Below are positions 1-6,720 of a stretch of 13,723 nt of DNA, piece by piece (the first letter of the stretch is position 1; each line of letters begins with the position of its first letter). The notes under the pieces were generated by a model. The model was not told the DNA's origin and searched no databases. It was given only the letters and a program-made list of their open reading frames with translations. A program made the translations under genes and the position numbers. Source of the stretch: an uncultured Spirochaetota bacterium (GTDB lineage Bacteria > Spirochaetota > UBA4802 > UBA5368); NCBI GenBank assembly GCA_937864375.1, contig CALMJO010000584.1, forward strand, positions 1 through 13,723. The letters are read 5' to 3'.

Positions 1-1413
1 GATTTCAAGCGGATCCGCCGCGATAAAAAGGAAACCAGGCTCGATATCGCGATCAGGTATTACAAGACGGCGCTCAACCGCGACCCGGAAAACCAGACCG
101 CGCTCTTTGGCGTGGGCAACGCCTACTTCTACCAGGGTCAGTACCTGAAGGCCAGGCAGTATTACGAGGACATGCTCCGCATAAACAAGAAATCGGTCGA
201 GGGGCACGCGGGGCTCCTGAACCTCTACATTGAGCGCGACGTCCTGCCCGAGGTGGTCTCCGTGCACGTGACCCTTCAAGACAAGGACCTGCTCACGCAG
301 GTTCCCTCGCCGCTCCTGTACAAGCTGGCGAACTACTACCTGGGCAAGAAGCGCACGGACAAGGTCAACATCCGCCTGGACTACGGCATCCAGTCTCCCC
401 GTTTCAAGGACCTCGCGGACAACCCGTACCCGGCGGTCCGCACCGTGCTGAACGCGCTGCACCAGCGCGATCCCGAGTACCCGCCGCTCTATGTGGGCTT
501 CGCGCGGTTGTGCCGGGAGGAGAAGAACCTGAGCCTTATGGAAAGCTATCTGCAGAAGGCGATCAAGACCGAGCCCGGGTATTTCGCGGCGCTGCATCTC
601 ATGGGCGAATACTTCTATATAACCAAGCAGCCCGTGAAGTGCTATGATTACCTGAACAGGGCGGTGCAGGCCTCTAACGCGCCGCCGGAATTCGCGCTGG
701 AGGACTTCTACCGGGAGACGGAGACCGTGGGCAAGACCTACCACATGATGGGCAATGTCTTCTATTATTTCTTCGACAAGGTGAAGGCGGCGTCCCGGTT
801 CGGCGACGAGCTCGAGGACGAGGAGGACCAGGAGAACGAGGTGGAGCAGCGCGCGAACTACGAGATCGCGCAGACTAAATACGAGCTGGCGCGCGACGAG
901 GGGTATGCGTCCTCCGAGCTCTCGTACAACCTGGGCCGCGTGTACTACCTGAAACAGCAGTACGAGAAGGCGCTGGAGCAGTGGCTCGATCTCTACGAGG
1001 ACTTCGTGGACAACCCGGAGATCATGTTCGCGCTCGGGAACGCATTCTACCACCTGGACAATCTCGAGGCCAGCCGCGGGGAATACCTGAAGCTCATCGA
1101 TTCGTTCGAGCGGAAGGCCGAAAAGATCAAGACCGTGTACGCCAGCCGCGGCGACCACCTGAAAACCTTCCAGAGCCTCGCGGCCGCGTACAACAACATG
1201 GGCGCGATCTACCACCGCCGCGGCAACGAGACGAAGGCGAGCGTGAGCTACTGGAAGGGGATCGATTACGCCAGGCGGCTCGAGCGGGAGAACGAGTTCG
1301 CGCGCGTGAACCTCGCGCGGCTCCTGCGTCCCACCGGAGCGCCCGGGAAGCCCGTCCTGGACGAGGGCATTCCCTTCAGCATACCCTATTACGTGAAGGA
1401 GCTGCGCCCCTGA
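1..1413 (+). CDS. TPR-repeat protein, 5'-truncated by the window edge
   Basis: The reading frame is open from base 1 (DFKRIRRDKKE...) to the TGA at 1411-1413, so the true start lies upstream; 470 residues are visible. Tetratricopeptide repeats are clear: about residues 15-82 (with GNAYFYQGQYLKARQYYEDML), about 160-225, and about 300-370 (YNLGRVYYLKQQYEKALEQW, then FALGNAFYHLDNLEASRGEY). A last repeat (NNMGAIYHRRGNETKASVSYW) precedes a short tail ending IPYYVKELRP. An acidic patch (DELEDEEDQENEVEQ) breaks the repeats near the middle. No signal peptide can be judged because the N-terminus is missing. TPR arrays act as protein-protein scaffolds. The repeats plus the conserved-looking tail suggest a large spirochaetal TPR scaffold, possibly of the flagellar collar type (FlcA-like), but that is a guess. 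A 169-bp gap separates it from hemC, so co-transcription is possible but not shown. Confidence 0.85.
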   Translation, partial: DFKRIRRDKKETRLDIAIRYYKTALNRDPENQTALFGVGNAYFYQGQYLKARQYYEDMLRINKKSVEGHAGLLNLYIERDVLPEVVSVHVTLQDKDLLTQVPSPLLYKLANYYLGKKRTDKVNIRLDYGIQSPRFKDLADNPYPAVRTVLNALHQRDPEYPPLYVGFARLCREEKNLSLMESYLQKAIKTEPGYFAALHLMGEYFYITKQPVKCYDYLNRAVQASNAPPEFALEDFYRETETVGKTYHMMGNVFYYFFDKVKAASRFGDELEDEEDQENEVEQRANYEIAQTKYELARDEGYASSELSYNLGRVYYLKQQYEKALEQWLDLYEDFVDNPEIMFALGNAFYHLDNLEASRGEYLKLIDSFERKAEKIKTVYASRGDHLKTFQSLAAAYNNMGAIYHRRGNETKASVSYWKGIDYARRLERENEFARVNLARLLRPTGAPGKPVLDEGIPFSIPYYVKELRP

Positions 1414-1484
1414 CGGGCGCCCGCCTGCCGGCGTGCGCGTGGTACGCAATGACGCGATTCGGCCCCCTCCCTTCGTTTATACAC

Positions 1485-1513
1485 TTGACAACGACCGCAC
1501 CTTCTGCTTGTGT
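1485..1513 (+). promoter_or_regulatory. Weak sigma70-like promoter candidate for hemC
   Basis: A consensus -35 TTGACA (1485-1490) is followed after 17 bp by TTGTGT (1508-1513), which matches TATAAT at only two positions. The position, about 70 bp upstream of hemC and ahead of the leader hairpin, is plausible. The poor -10 means either an activator is needed or this is chance. Confidence 0.2.
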
Positions 1514-1521
1514 GAAGCCTG

Positions 1522-1554
1522 ATGCGCCTTCCGGCCGCCGGCCCGAGGGCGCGT
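1522..1554 (+). promoter_or_regulatory. GC-rich hairpin in the hemC leader
   Basis: The arms 1522-1536 and 1540-1554 pair at 14 of 15 positions, counting two G-U wobbles, with one C/C mismatch and a 3-nt loop (1537-1539). The stem base is about 16 nt before the hemC ribosome-binding site. No U-run follows, so it is not a classical intrinsic terminator. It could be a leader structure affecting translation or mRNA stability, or part of a dispersed palindromic repeat. Confidence 0.5.
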
Positions 1555-1582
1555 ATTGCAAGGGCGCACCAGGACCATGACG

Positions 1583-2488
1583 ATGAATAAAATAAGGATC
1601 GGCACCCGCGGCAGCGAGCTCGCGCTCTGGCAGGCCAGGCACGTGGCCGCGCTCCTGGGGGCGGAGCGCACGGAGATCGTGATCATCAAGACGCAGGGCG
1701 ATCGCGTGCAGAACGTCTCGTTCGACAAGATGGAGGGCAAGGGGTTCTTCACCAGGGAGATCGAAGAGGCGCTCCTGGGCGGGCGCATCGATCTCGCCGT
1801 CCATTCCATGAAGGACCTTCCCACGGAGAACACCCCGGGGCTCGCCGTCGCCGCGATCACCAGGCGCGAGGACCCATCGGACGTGCTGCTGGTGCGAAGC
1901 GACCGCTGCGTGCGGGGCACGGCCTTTCCCCTGCGCGAGGGAGCGGTGGTGGGGACGAGCTCGCTTCGGCGCGCCGCCCAGATCCGCGCGGCGCACCCGT
2001 CGGCGGAGCTCAAGGCCCTGAGGGGCAACGTGCCCACCCGCGTGAAGCGCCTGGCCGAGGGGAAATTCGACGCGGTGATACTCGCGCGCGCGGGGCTCGC
2101 CCGGCTGGGGATCGACCTGGGGCCCTTCGTGGATTTCACCCTCCCGTTTTCGTACTTCCTGCCGGCTCCCGCGCAGGGCGCGCTCGCCCTCCAGGTGCGC
2201 GCGGAGGATGTAGCGTTATGCGAAATTGTAAAGGCCCTGGGGCACGACGAGACGGCGCGTGCGGTAGGCGCCGAGCGGGCGTTCCTGAGGGAGTTTGGCG
2301 GCGGCTGCCACATCCCGCTGGGGGCGCTTGGAATAGTCCAGGGGCCGCGGGTCCACCTTTCCGGGGTGATAGCCTCGAGCGACGGCAGGTCCATCCTGCG
2401 CCGCTTCACGGCTGACCCTGACCCGGAGCGCGCGGGGGCGGACCTCGCGCACATAATGAAGGAAGAGGGGGCTGGCGCACTCATATGA
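1583..2488 (+). CDS. hemC: Porphobilinogen deaminase (hydroxymethylbilane synthase)
   Basis: The enzyme (EC 2.5.1.61) polymerises four porphobilinogens into hydroxymethylbilane in the cytosol. Family signatures run the full length: IGTRGSELALWQ (6-17), IKTQGD (35-40), DLAVHSMKDLP (70-80) with the catalytic Asp at 78, GTSSLRRAAQI (124-134), ALRGNVPTRV (144-153), and PAPAQGALALQVR (194-206). FGGGCHIP (238-245) carries Cys242, which binds the dipyrromethane cofactor and has the same number as in E. coli. The length, 301 residues, is normal. I chose the ATG at 1583 because AGGA (1571-1574) sits 8 nt upstream and the protein then begins MNKIRIGTRGS, as expected. An in-frame ATG at 1577 is too close to that site, and a TTG at 1556 would only add a non-conserved tail. 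It overlaps cobA-hemD by 4 nt (ATGA), so the two are translationally coupled. Confidence 0.97.
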   Translation: MNKIRIGTRGSELALWQARHVAALLGAERTEIVIIKTQGDRVQNVSFDKMEGKGFFTREIEEALLGGRIDLAVHSMKDLPTENTPGLAVAAITRREDPSDVLLVRSDRCVRGTAFPLREGAVVGTSSLRRAAQIRAAHPSAELKALRGNVPTRVKRLAEGKFDAVILARAGLARLGIDLGPFVDFTLPFSYFLPAPAQGALALQVRAEDVALCEIVKALGHDETARAVGAERAFLREFGGGCHIPLGALGIVQGPRVHLSGVIASSDGRSILRRFTADPDPERAGADLAHIMKEEGAGALI

Positions 2489-3990
2489 AAAGGGGATTCG
2501 TCTACCTGGCGGGCGCGGGGCCCGGAGATCCGGGTCTCATCACCGTGAAGGCGATGCGGGCGCTCGAAGGGGCCGACTGCGTGATTTACGATTTTCTTGC
2601 GAACCAGGCGGTGCTGGGCGCGCTCGCCTGCGAAAAGATCTACGTGGGGAAGCAGGGCGGCGACCACACCCTTCCGCAAGACCGGATCAACCGCCTGATC
2701 GTGGAGAAGGCGCTCGAGGGCAAGGTCGTGGTGCGCCTCAAGGGGGGCGACCCCTACATATTCGGGAGGGGCGGCGAGGAGGCCGAGGAGCTGGTGAAGC
2801 ACAACATACCCTTCGCGGTCATCCCGGGGATCTCTTCCTTTTACAGCGCACCGTGCTACGCGGGGATCCCGGTGACCCACCGTGATTTCGCGAACGCCTT
2901 CGAGGTCATCACCGGCCACAGGCGCGCGGACGCCGCCGGGGGCGAGGACGTGAACTTTCCCGACTACGACCCCGCGAAGACGTACCTCTTCCTCATGGGA
3001 ATGAAAAACCTCGCGCACATCGCCGGTTCCCTCGTGAAGCTGAAATCCTTTCCCCCGGAGACGCCCGCCGCGGTGGTGACCTGGGGAACCACCGCGGCGC
3101 AGCGCACGGTCGAGGGGACGCTGGCCGACATCGCCGCGCGCGCCGACGAGGATGGCATGACCCCACCCGCGATCATCGTGGTTGGGCGCGTGGTGTCCCT
3201 GCGCGCAACGCTTCGCTGGTTCGACACGCTGCCGCTGTTCGGGAAGAAGATCGTCGTCACGCGCACGAGGGAACAGGCCTCGAAGCTCGGACGAAAGCTC
3301 GCGGCGCTGGGGGCTCAGGTGGTGGAGCTTCCTTCCATAAAAATCGTGCCGCGCGCGGACCGGGCCGGGCTCCGCGGGACGCTCGAGCGGCTGGAGTCGT
3401 ACTCATGGATCGTATTCACGTCGCAGAACGCGGTGGACATTTTTTTCAGGGAGATGCGGGATAGCGGCATGGATGCGCGCAGGCTGCACGCGTGCAAGAT
3501 CGCCGCGATCGGACCCGCAACCGCCTCCGCCCTAGCCGGGCACGGCGTCACCGCCGATCTCGTACCGGACGAGTACGTCGCCGAGGCGGCGCTCGAGGCG
3601 CTGGCGAAGGAAAACGTTAAGGGCGCGCGCATCCTCCTGCCCTGCGCCGCAGAGGCGCGCGAGGTGTTGAGCGCCGGCCTCGCGAAACAGGGCGCGGCGG
3701 TGGACCGCATCCACATCTACGACACGGTCGTCCCCGACGACCTGCCGCCCGAGACGCTTGCCATGGCGGCAAGCGCCGGCATAGTCACCTTCGCGAGCTC
3801 TTCGGCGGCGCGGAACTTCTTTGCCCTAGTGAAAGACACCACCGCGCGCCTTGCGTCGATAGGGCCCGTTACGAGCGAAACGCTGCGCGGGCTGGGGAAG
3901 CGCGTGGATATCGAGGCGAAGGAATACACGATCGACGGGCTTGTGACGGCAATAGAGGAGTGGTGCGCCGGAGACGGCGCGGGGCAGTGA
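2485..3990 (+). CDS. cobA-hemD: Fused uroporphyrinogen-III C-methyltransferase / uroporphyrinogen-III synthase
   Basis: This is a 501-residue bifunctional protein. The N-terminal half (about 3-245) is an SAM-dependent uroporphyrinogen-III methyltransferase (EC 2.1.1.107). It has GAGPGDPGLIT (10-20), RLKGGDPYIFGRGGEE (84-99), the VIPGISS loop (112-118) and GIPVTHRD (127-134). The C-terminal half (about 250-495) is uroporphyrinogen-III synthase (EC 4.2.1.75). It has VFTSQNAVDIFF (310-321), AAIGPATASAL (340-350), FASSSAARNFF (436-446) and SIGPVTSETL (458-467). HemD closes and inverts ring D of the HemC product; CobA then methylates C2 and C7 to make precorrin-2 for siroheme or cobalamin. The ATG lies inside the hemC stop, and no strong SD of its own is seen beyond a purine run (GGAAGAGGGGG), which fits coupled translation. 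CobA-HemD fusions are known in several phyla. No hemA or hemB is in view. Confidence 0.96.
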   Translation: MKRGFVYLAGAGPGDPGLITVKAMRALEGADCVIYDFLANQAVLGALACEKIYVGKQGGDHTLPQDRINRLIVEKALEGKVVVRLKGGDPYIFGRGGEEAEELVKHNIPFAVIPGISSFYSAPCYAGIPVTHRDFANAFEVITGHRRADAAGGEDVNFPDYDPAKTYLFLMGMKNLAHIAGSLVKLKSFPPETPAAVVTWGTTAAQRTVEGTLADIAARADEDGMTPPAIIVVGRVVSLRATLRWFDTLPLFGKKIVVTRTREQASKLGRKLAALGAQVVELPSIKIVPRADRAGLRGTLERLESYSWIVFTSQNAVDIFFREMRDSGMDARRLHACKIAAIGPATASALAGHGVTADLVPDEYVAEAALEALAKENVKGARILLPCAAEAREVLSAGLAKQGAAVDRIHIYDTVVPDDLPPETLAMAASAGIVTFASSSAARNFFALVKDTTARLASIGPVTSETLRGLGKRVDIEAKEYTIDGLVTAIEEWCAGDGAGQ

Positions 3991-4031
3991 GGCCGCCCGG
4001 CACCGTTATGCGCCATCAGTTTGTACCGCGC

Positions 4032-5369
4032 TCACGCCGGCATGATGTCCATGCATATCACGCAAACATCGTCCTCGAACGTGTCCTTTCCCTGGAACTC
4101 GGTTACCGCCCGGCATAATCCCCCGATCAGGTCTTCCGCGCGCTGGTTCCCGCACATGGATGTGCAGCGCATGAGCCCCGCCTCGCCAAAGAACGCGCCG
4201 CCGGGGCTGCGCGCCTCGATGAGCCCGTCGGTGTAGAAGAGCAGCCGGTCGCCGGGCGCGAGCCGCATCTCTGCTTCCGCGAACTTCATGTCCGGTATTC
4301 TTCCAAGGAGTCCTCCCCCGACGCGAAGCTCCGTGAAGGATCCCCCGCGCACGAGCAGCGGGTAGTTGTGGCCTCCCCTGGAATAGGTAAGGACGCGGCT
4401 TGCAGCGTCGTAGAGCCCGTAGAACGCGGTGACGAAATGCCCGCTCGTCTGGCCCGTGAGCCTCCTGTTCAGGTATTCCATTATGAAGCAGGGAGACAGT
4501 TCCAGGTTCTTGAGCGTCGTGAGGTGGGCCTTCACCATGCTCGCGATGAGCGCGGCCGAGACGCCGTGGCCCGACACGTCGCAGATGAAGATGCCGAGCT
4601 TCCCCTCCTCGCGGTACTCCAGGAAATCGTAAAAGTCGCCCCCGATCTCGATCATGGGAGCGTACAGCGCCGCGATCTGCGCGCCCCTGACGGATGGATT
4701 CCCGCGGGGCAGGAGGTTTCGGTGTACCGTGCGCGCGATCGCGAGCTCGTTGGCGAGCAACGCGCCCTGCGTCTCGATGGTTTTTCCCGCCCTGAATTCC
4801 CTGAGCCTGGAGTTGTTCTGGACCTGGGCGAGCATGCAGCATACCAGCGCCGTCGCGACGGGATTCGAGAAAATGATTATTTTGCCGGCGGGAAGCGCCG
4901 ACCAGAGCGAGAGGTAGAGCACGGTCGCGGAAAGCGTCGTGCCGTAAATGAGCACGAGCGCCTTCATCCCGAACAGGTTGCACAGGTAGACCACGAATAT
5001 GCAGACGGTCGTTCCCATCACGTAGGTTTCGTAAAGGGGCGTGGGCGCGGTGATGCAGACGAGCCCCGCCATCATGGCCATGATGCTGAACTGCGAGAGG
5101 TAATAGAGCGAGAGGACGAGGGACCTGGACCGCCTGAGCGCGGTGATCAGCGCGGCCAGGAACAGGAAGCCGGACAGGACGGGCATGAGCCGGAATACGA
5201 GCGCCGCGGCCGGAAGGCCGTTTACCCACAGGTCCTCGTAGACGAAGTACAGCGCTCCCGCGATGAGGATGAGGCATGCCGCGGGACCGTACCGGAGATA
5301 CGTTTCGATGGTCGCGTCCCGGTATGCGGAAAGGATTTCCTGGTTCCTTGTTTTTTCCTTAGTGTTCAC
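4032..5369 (-). CDS. Membrane-anchored SpoIIE/RsbU-type PP2C serine phosphatase
   Basis: A 445-residue protein. About six hydrophobic segments lie between residues 29 and 185, followed by a helical linker (about 195-223, ELAIARTVHRNLLP) typical of this family. The PPM/PP2C catalytic domain (about 230-445) keeps the metal-binding motifs: IGGDFYDF (Asp245, Asp248), CDVSGHGVSAAL (Asp264), YSRGGHNYP, FYTDGLIEA (Asp381) and EDDVCVICMDI (Asp433/434). It is therefore expected to be an active Mn/Mg-dependent phosphatase facing the cytoplasm. Relatives dephosphorylate anti-sigma-factor antagonists (STAS proteins), but none is encoded nearby, so the target is unknown. No recognised sensor domain is present, and the membrane part may itself sense. 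The start is a GTG at 5369 without a convincing SD; I see no better in-frame start upstream. It lies downstream of the SH3 lipoprotein gene but is separated from it by a terminator. Confidence 0.92.
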   Translation of the reverse strand: MNTKEKTRNQEILSAYRDATIETYLRYGPAACLILIAGALYFVYEDLWVNGLPAAALVFRLMPVLSGFLFLAALITALRRSRSLVLSLYYLSQFSIMAMMAGLVCITAPTPLYETYVMGTTVCIFVVYLCNLFGMKALVLIYGTTLSATVLYLSLWSALPAGKIIIFSNPVATALVCCMLAQVQNNSRLREFRAGKTIETQGALLANELAIARTVHRNLLPRGNPSVRGAQIAALYAPMIEIGGDFYDFLEYREEGKLGIFICDVSGHGVSAALIASMVKAHLTTLKNLELSPCFIMEYLNRRLTGQTSGHFVTAFYGLYDAASRVLTYSRGGHNYPLLVRGGSFTELRVGGGLLGRIPDMKFAEAEMRLAPGDRLLFYTDGLIEARSPGGAFFGEAGLMRCTSMCGNQRAEDLIGGLCRAVTEFQGKDTFEDDVCVICMDIMPA

Positions 5370-5408
5370 GCGTACACGTCCGGCGTCATGCGGTCCTTTT
5401 CTGAATGC

Positions 5409-5436
5409 ACTCTACGGGCCCTGCCGGTGGAATCAA
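5409..5436 (-). promoter_or_regulatory. Candidate sigma70 promoter for the PP2C gene
   Basis: Read on the minus strand, TTGATT (5436-5431) and TAGAGT (5414-5409) are 16 bp apart, each matching consensus at 4 of 6 positions. Transcription would start near 5402, giving a leader of about 33 nt before the GTG at 5369. It lies downstream of the SH3 gene terminator, as an independent promoter should. Confidence 0.35.
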
Positions 5437-5453
5437 GCATCTTTTAGGCCGGT

Positions 5454-5469
5454 ACGCGATTCGGCCCCC
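5454..5469 (+). repeat. Second copy of the 16-bp intergenic word (first copy 1452-1467)
   Basis: ACGCGATTCGGCCCCC occurs identically here and at 1452-1467, in the same orientation and both times between genes. GGTACGC also stands at 1441-1447 and 5451-5457. The two copies therefore look like one element differing by an 8-bp insertion (AATGACGC) in the first copy. Its role is unknown; it could be a dispersed intergenic repeat or chance in GC-rich DNA. Confidence 0.4.
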
Positions 5470-5482
5470 CGCCCCGGAAATG

Positions 5483-5510
5483 AAAAAGGGCCCTCAGTGG
5501 AGGACCCTTT
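5483..5510 (-). terminator. Intrinsic terminator of the SH3/NGBD lipoprotein gene
   Basis: On the minus strand the arms AAAGGGTCCTC (5510-5500) and GAGGGCCCTTT (5495-5485) form an 11-bp stem with one G-U pair and a CACT loop. The U-tract runs into 5483. It begins 29 bp after the stop codon of the gene at 5539. In the plus direction the same position has a C/A mismatch and no T-run follows, so it works one way. Confidence 0.85.
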
Positions 5511-5538
5511 CCCGTCGTGACACTGGATGGCGTGCTGA

Positions 5539-6504
5539 TTACATGGCCTTGACGAGCTTGATCTCGGCAAGCGCCGTGTCCTGCCACTTCATGCCCTTGT
5601 AGACGCCGTCGATGATGAACTTGAGCCGCTTCACGTTCTTGTAGGTCCCGGCATTCTGAAGATCGCGCTTGTTGTCCTCGAAGTTGACCGCCGACGTGAA
5701 GGTGTTGCCGTTGTCCGCGGTGATCTCGATCTTCATGGCCTTGACGCGGTTGTTCAGCACGTAGAGGTCGCCGTCCGCGCCGTCCTTTGCGAACGCCTTA
5801 TCCTTTAAAACGAAGCCATTGATCATGGAGACGGTGACCGACGTGGATTCGGGGAAGCTTATCGCGATCCACTGGCCTATGCCGTCGTTGCCCACCTGCC
5901 ATGTGGTGTCGGCCCTGCCGTCAAAGAGGTTCGCCGCGCCAAAGGTGTAGGGGCTGCTGTCCGGGAGCGCCGATGATGCCTCGTACTGGACCTTTCCTAT
6001 TCCCGCTATGGTGATCTCGTTGCCGGCCTTGGTCTTGGCGTCATCCGCCTCGCGCGCCGCGGATTTCTTCACCCAGCCTATCATTTGCATGTTCACGTGC
6101 GCCTTAACCCAGTCTCCCTTCTCGTCGATTACGATTGCCTTGGCGCCCCTGGCGATCTTTCCCTTGACGGGGGAGTCGGAGTCTGGCTGTTCGTTGAGCT
6201 TCGTTTCCGCGCCGAACTCGATCACCTGCTTCTTGCCCTGATACACGAACTGCTTCTGGATCCAGCCCTTCGTGGTCCCGTCGAGAAGCACGACCTCCAT
6301 CCAGTCGCCCTCCTTCTGCACCTGGACAACCTTGAGCTCCTGCCCGCGGTTTACCTTCGCGCCCCATTTGAAGGCGCCCGCTTCAGTGGTGGGTTTGTCC
6401 TGGAGCGCCGTGTCGATGAGTATAACCCCTCCGATTTCCTTCTTGCATCCCCATGCGAACGCCGTCGCCGCGACGAGAAGCGTTATGAAAAGCCTGCGTG
6501 CCAT
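5539..6504 (-). CDS. Lipoprotein with two SH3-like domains and a C-terminal NADase-type glycan-binding (discoidin-like) domain
   Basis: A 321-residue protein. MARRLFITLLVAATAFAWGC is a signal peptide with a relaxed lipobox (AWGC), making Cys20 the probable lipidated residue. Two bacterial SH3-like modules follow: about 26-92 (GQELKVVQVQKEGDWMEVVLLDG) and about 95-150 (GAKAIVIDEKGDWVKAH). Residues about 168-318 resemble the NADase-type glycan-binding or discoidin-like fold, with the pattern AANLFDGRADTTWQVG, GIGQWIAISF, INGF and YVLNNRVKAMKIE. I infer a periplasmic or surface-anchored protein that binds glycan or peptidoglycan; no catalytic motif is visible. The ATG at 6504 has a near-perfect SD (AAAGGAGGTA, 6520-6511) 7 nt upstream, so it is probably well expressed. 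It ends in its own terminator and looks monocistronic. Confidence 0.88.
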   Translation of the reverse strand: MARRLFITLLVAATAFAWGCKKEIGGVILIDTALQDKPTTEAGAFKWGAKVNRGQELKVVQVQKEGDWMEVVLLDGTTKGWIQKQFVYQGKKQVIEFGAETKLNEQPDSDSPVKGKIARGAKAIVIDEKGDWVKAHVNMQMIGWVKKSAAREADDAKTKAGNEITIAGIGKVQYEASSALPDSSPYTFGAANLFDGRADTTWQVGNDGIGQWIAISFPESTSVTVSMINGFVLKDKAFAKDGADGDLYVLNNRVKAMKIEITADNGNTFTSAVNFEDNKRDLQNAGTYKNVKRLKFIIDGVYKGMKWQDTALAEIKLVKAM

Positions 6505-6720
6505 TCGAAGTACCTCCTTTCTCCTGCTTGCCTGGTAGTTTTTGCCCGATTTTAGCGCGTGAAGAGCACACGCACCGCGCGCGCTGCCGGCTCGAGTCTA
6601 ACCCGTAACGGCGTGGCGCGTCAAGCAGAAATGGGGAAGGTTCGATCATTGTGGTTGACGCCTGAAGGGCGGCGGCGCACATTATTCCGCGTGCGCAGGC
6701 AGTGCGCCGGGGAGGGATGC
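6505..6720. promoter_or_regulatory. Divergent intergenic region between the SH3 lipoprotein and cyclase genes
   Basis: This 216-bp region must hold outward promoters for both flanking genes. For the minus gene, a TAAAAT -10-like box lies at 6554-6549, about 45 nt before the ATG, without a good -35. For the plus gene, TTGACG (6655-6660) is followed by CATTAT (6680-6685) at a long 19-bp spacing, about 36 nt before the ATG at 6721. Both assignments are weak. No gene is seen in the gap. Confidence 0.35.

Larger units (their letters stand above)
1414..1582 (+). other. Intergenic leader between the TPR gene and hemC
   Basis: No gene is seen in this 169-bp gap. It holds a perfect TTGACA box at 1485-1490. 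The -10 at the usual 17-bp spacing (1508-1513, TTGTGT) is poor. A strong GC-rich hairpin lies at 1522-1554. A 16-bp word at 1452-1467 (ACGCGATTCGGCCCCC) recurs at 5454-5469. The hemC start is set by AGGA at 1571-1574. If hemC has its own promoter, it is most likely here. Confidence 0.5.

Noticed and set aside
1477..3018. Long minus-strand open frame (513 codons) opposite hemC and cobA
   Set aside because: It lies antisense to two clearly recognisable enzymes, has no family motif, and its Arg/Ala/Pro-rich composition is typical of a GC-rich shadow frame.
3991..4031. Bidirectional terminator between the convergent cobA-hemD and PP2C genes
   Set aside because: Only a distant 5-bp GTGAG/CTCAC complementarity is seen, with no compact stem and no T-run on either strand.
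4006..5447. Long alternative frames over the PP2C gene on both strands (423 and 359 codons)
   Set aside because: The PP2C frame has every catalytic motif and a coherent membrane region. The others are Arg/His/Pro-rich without motifs or ribosome-binding sites.
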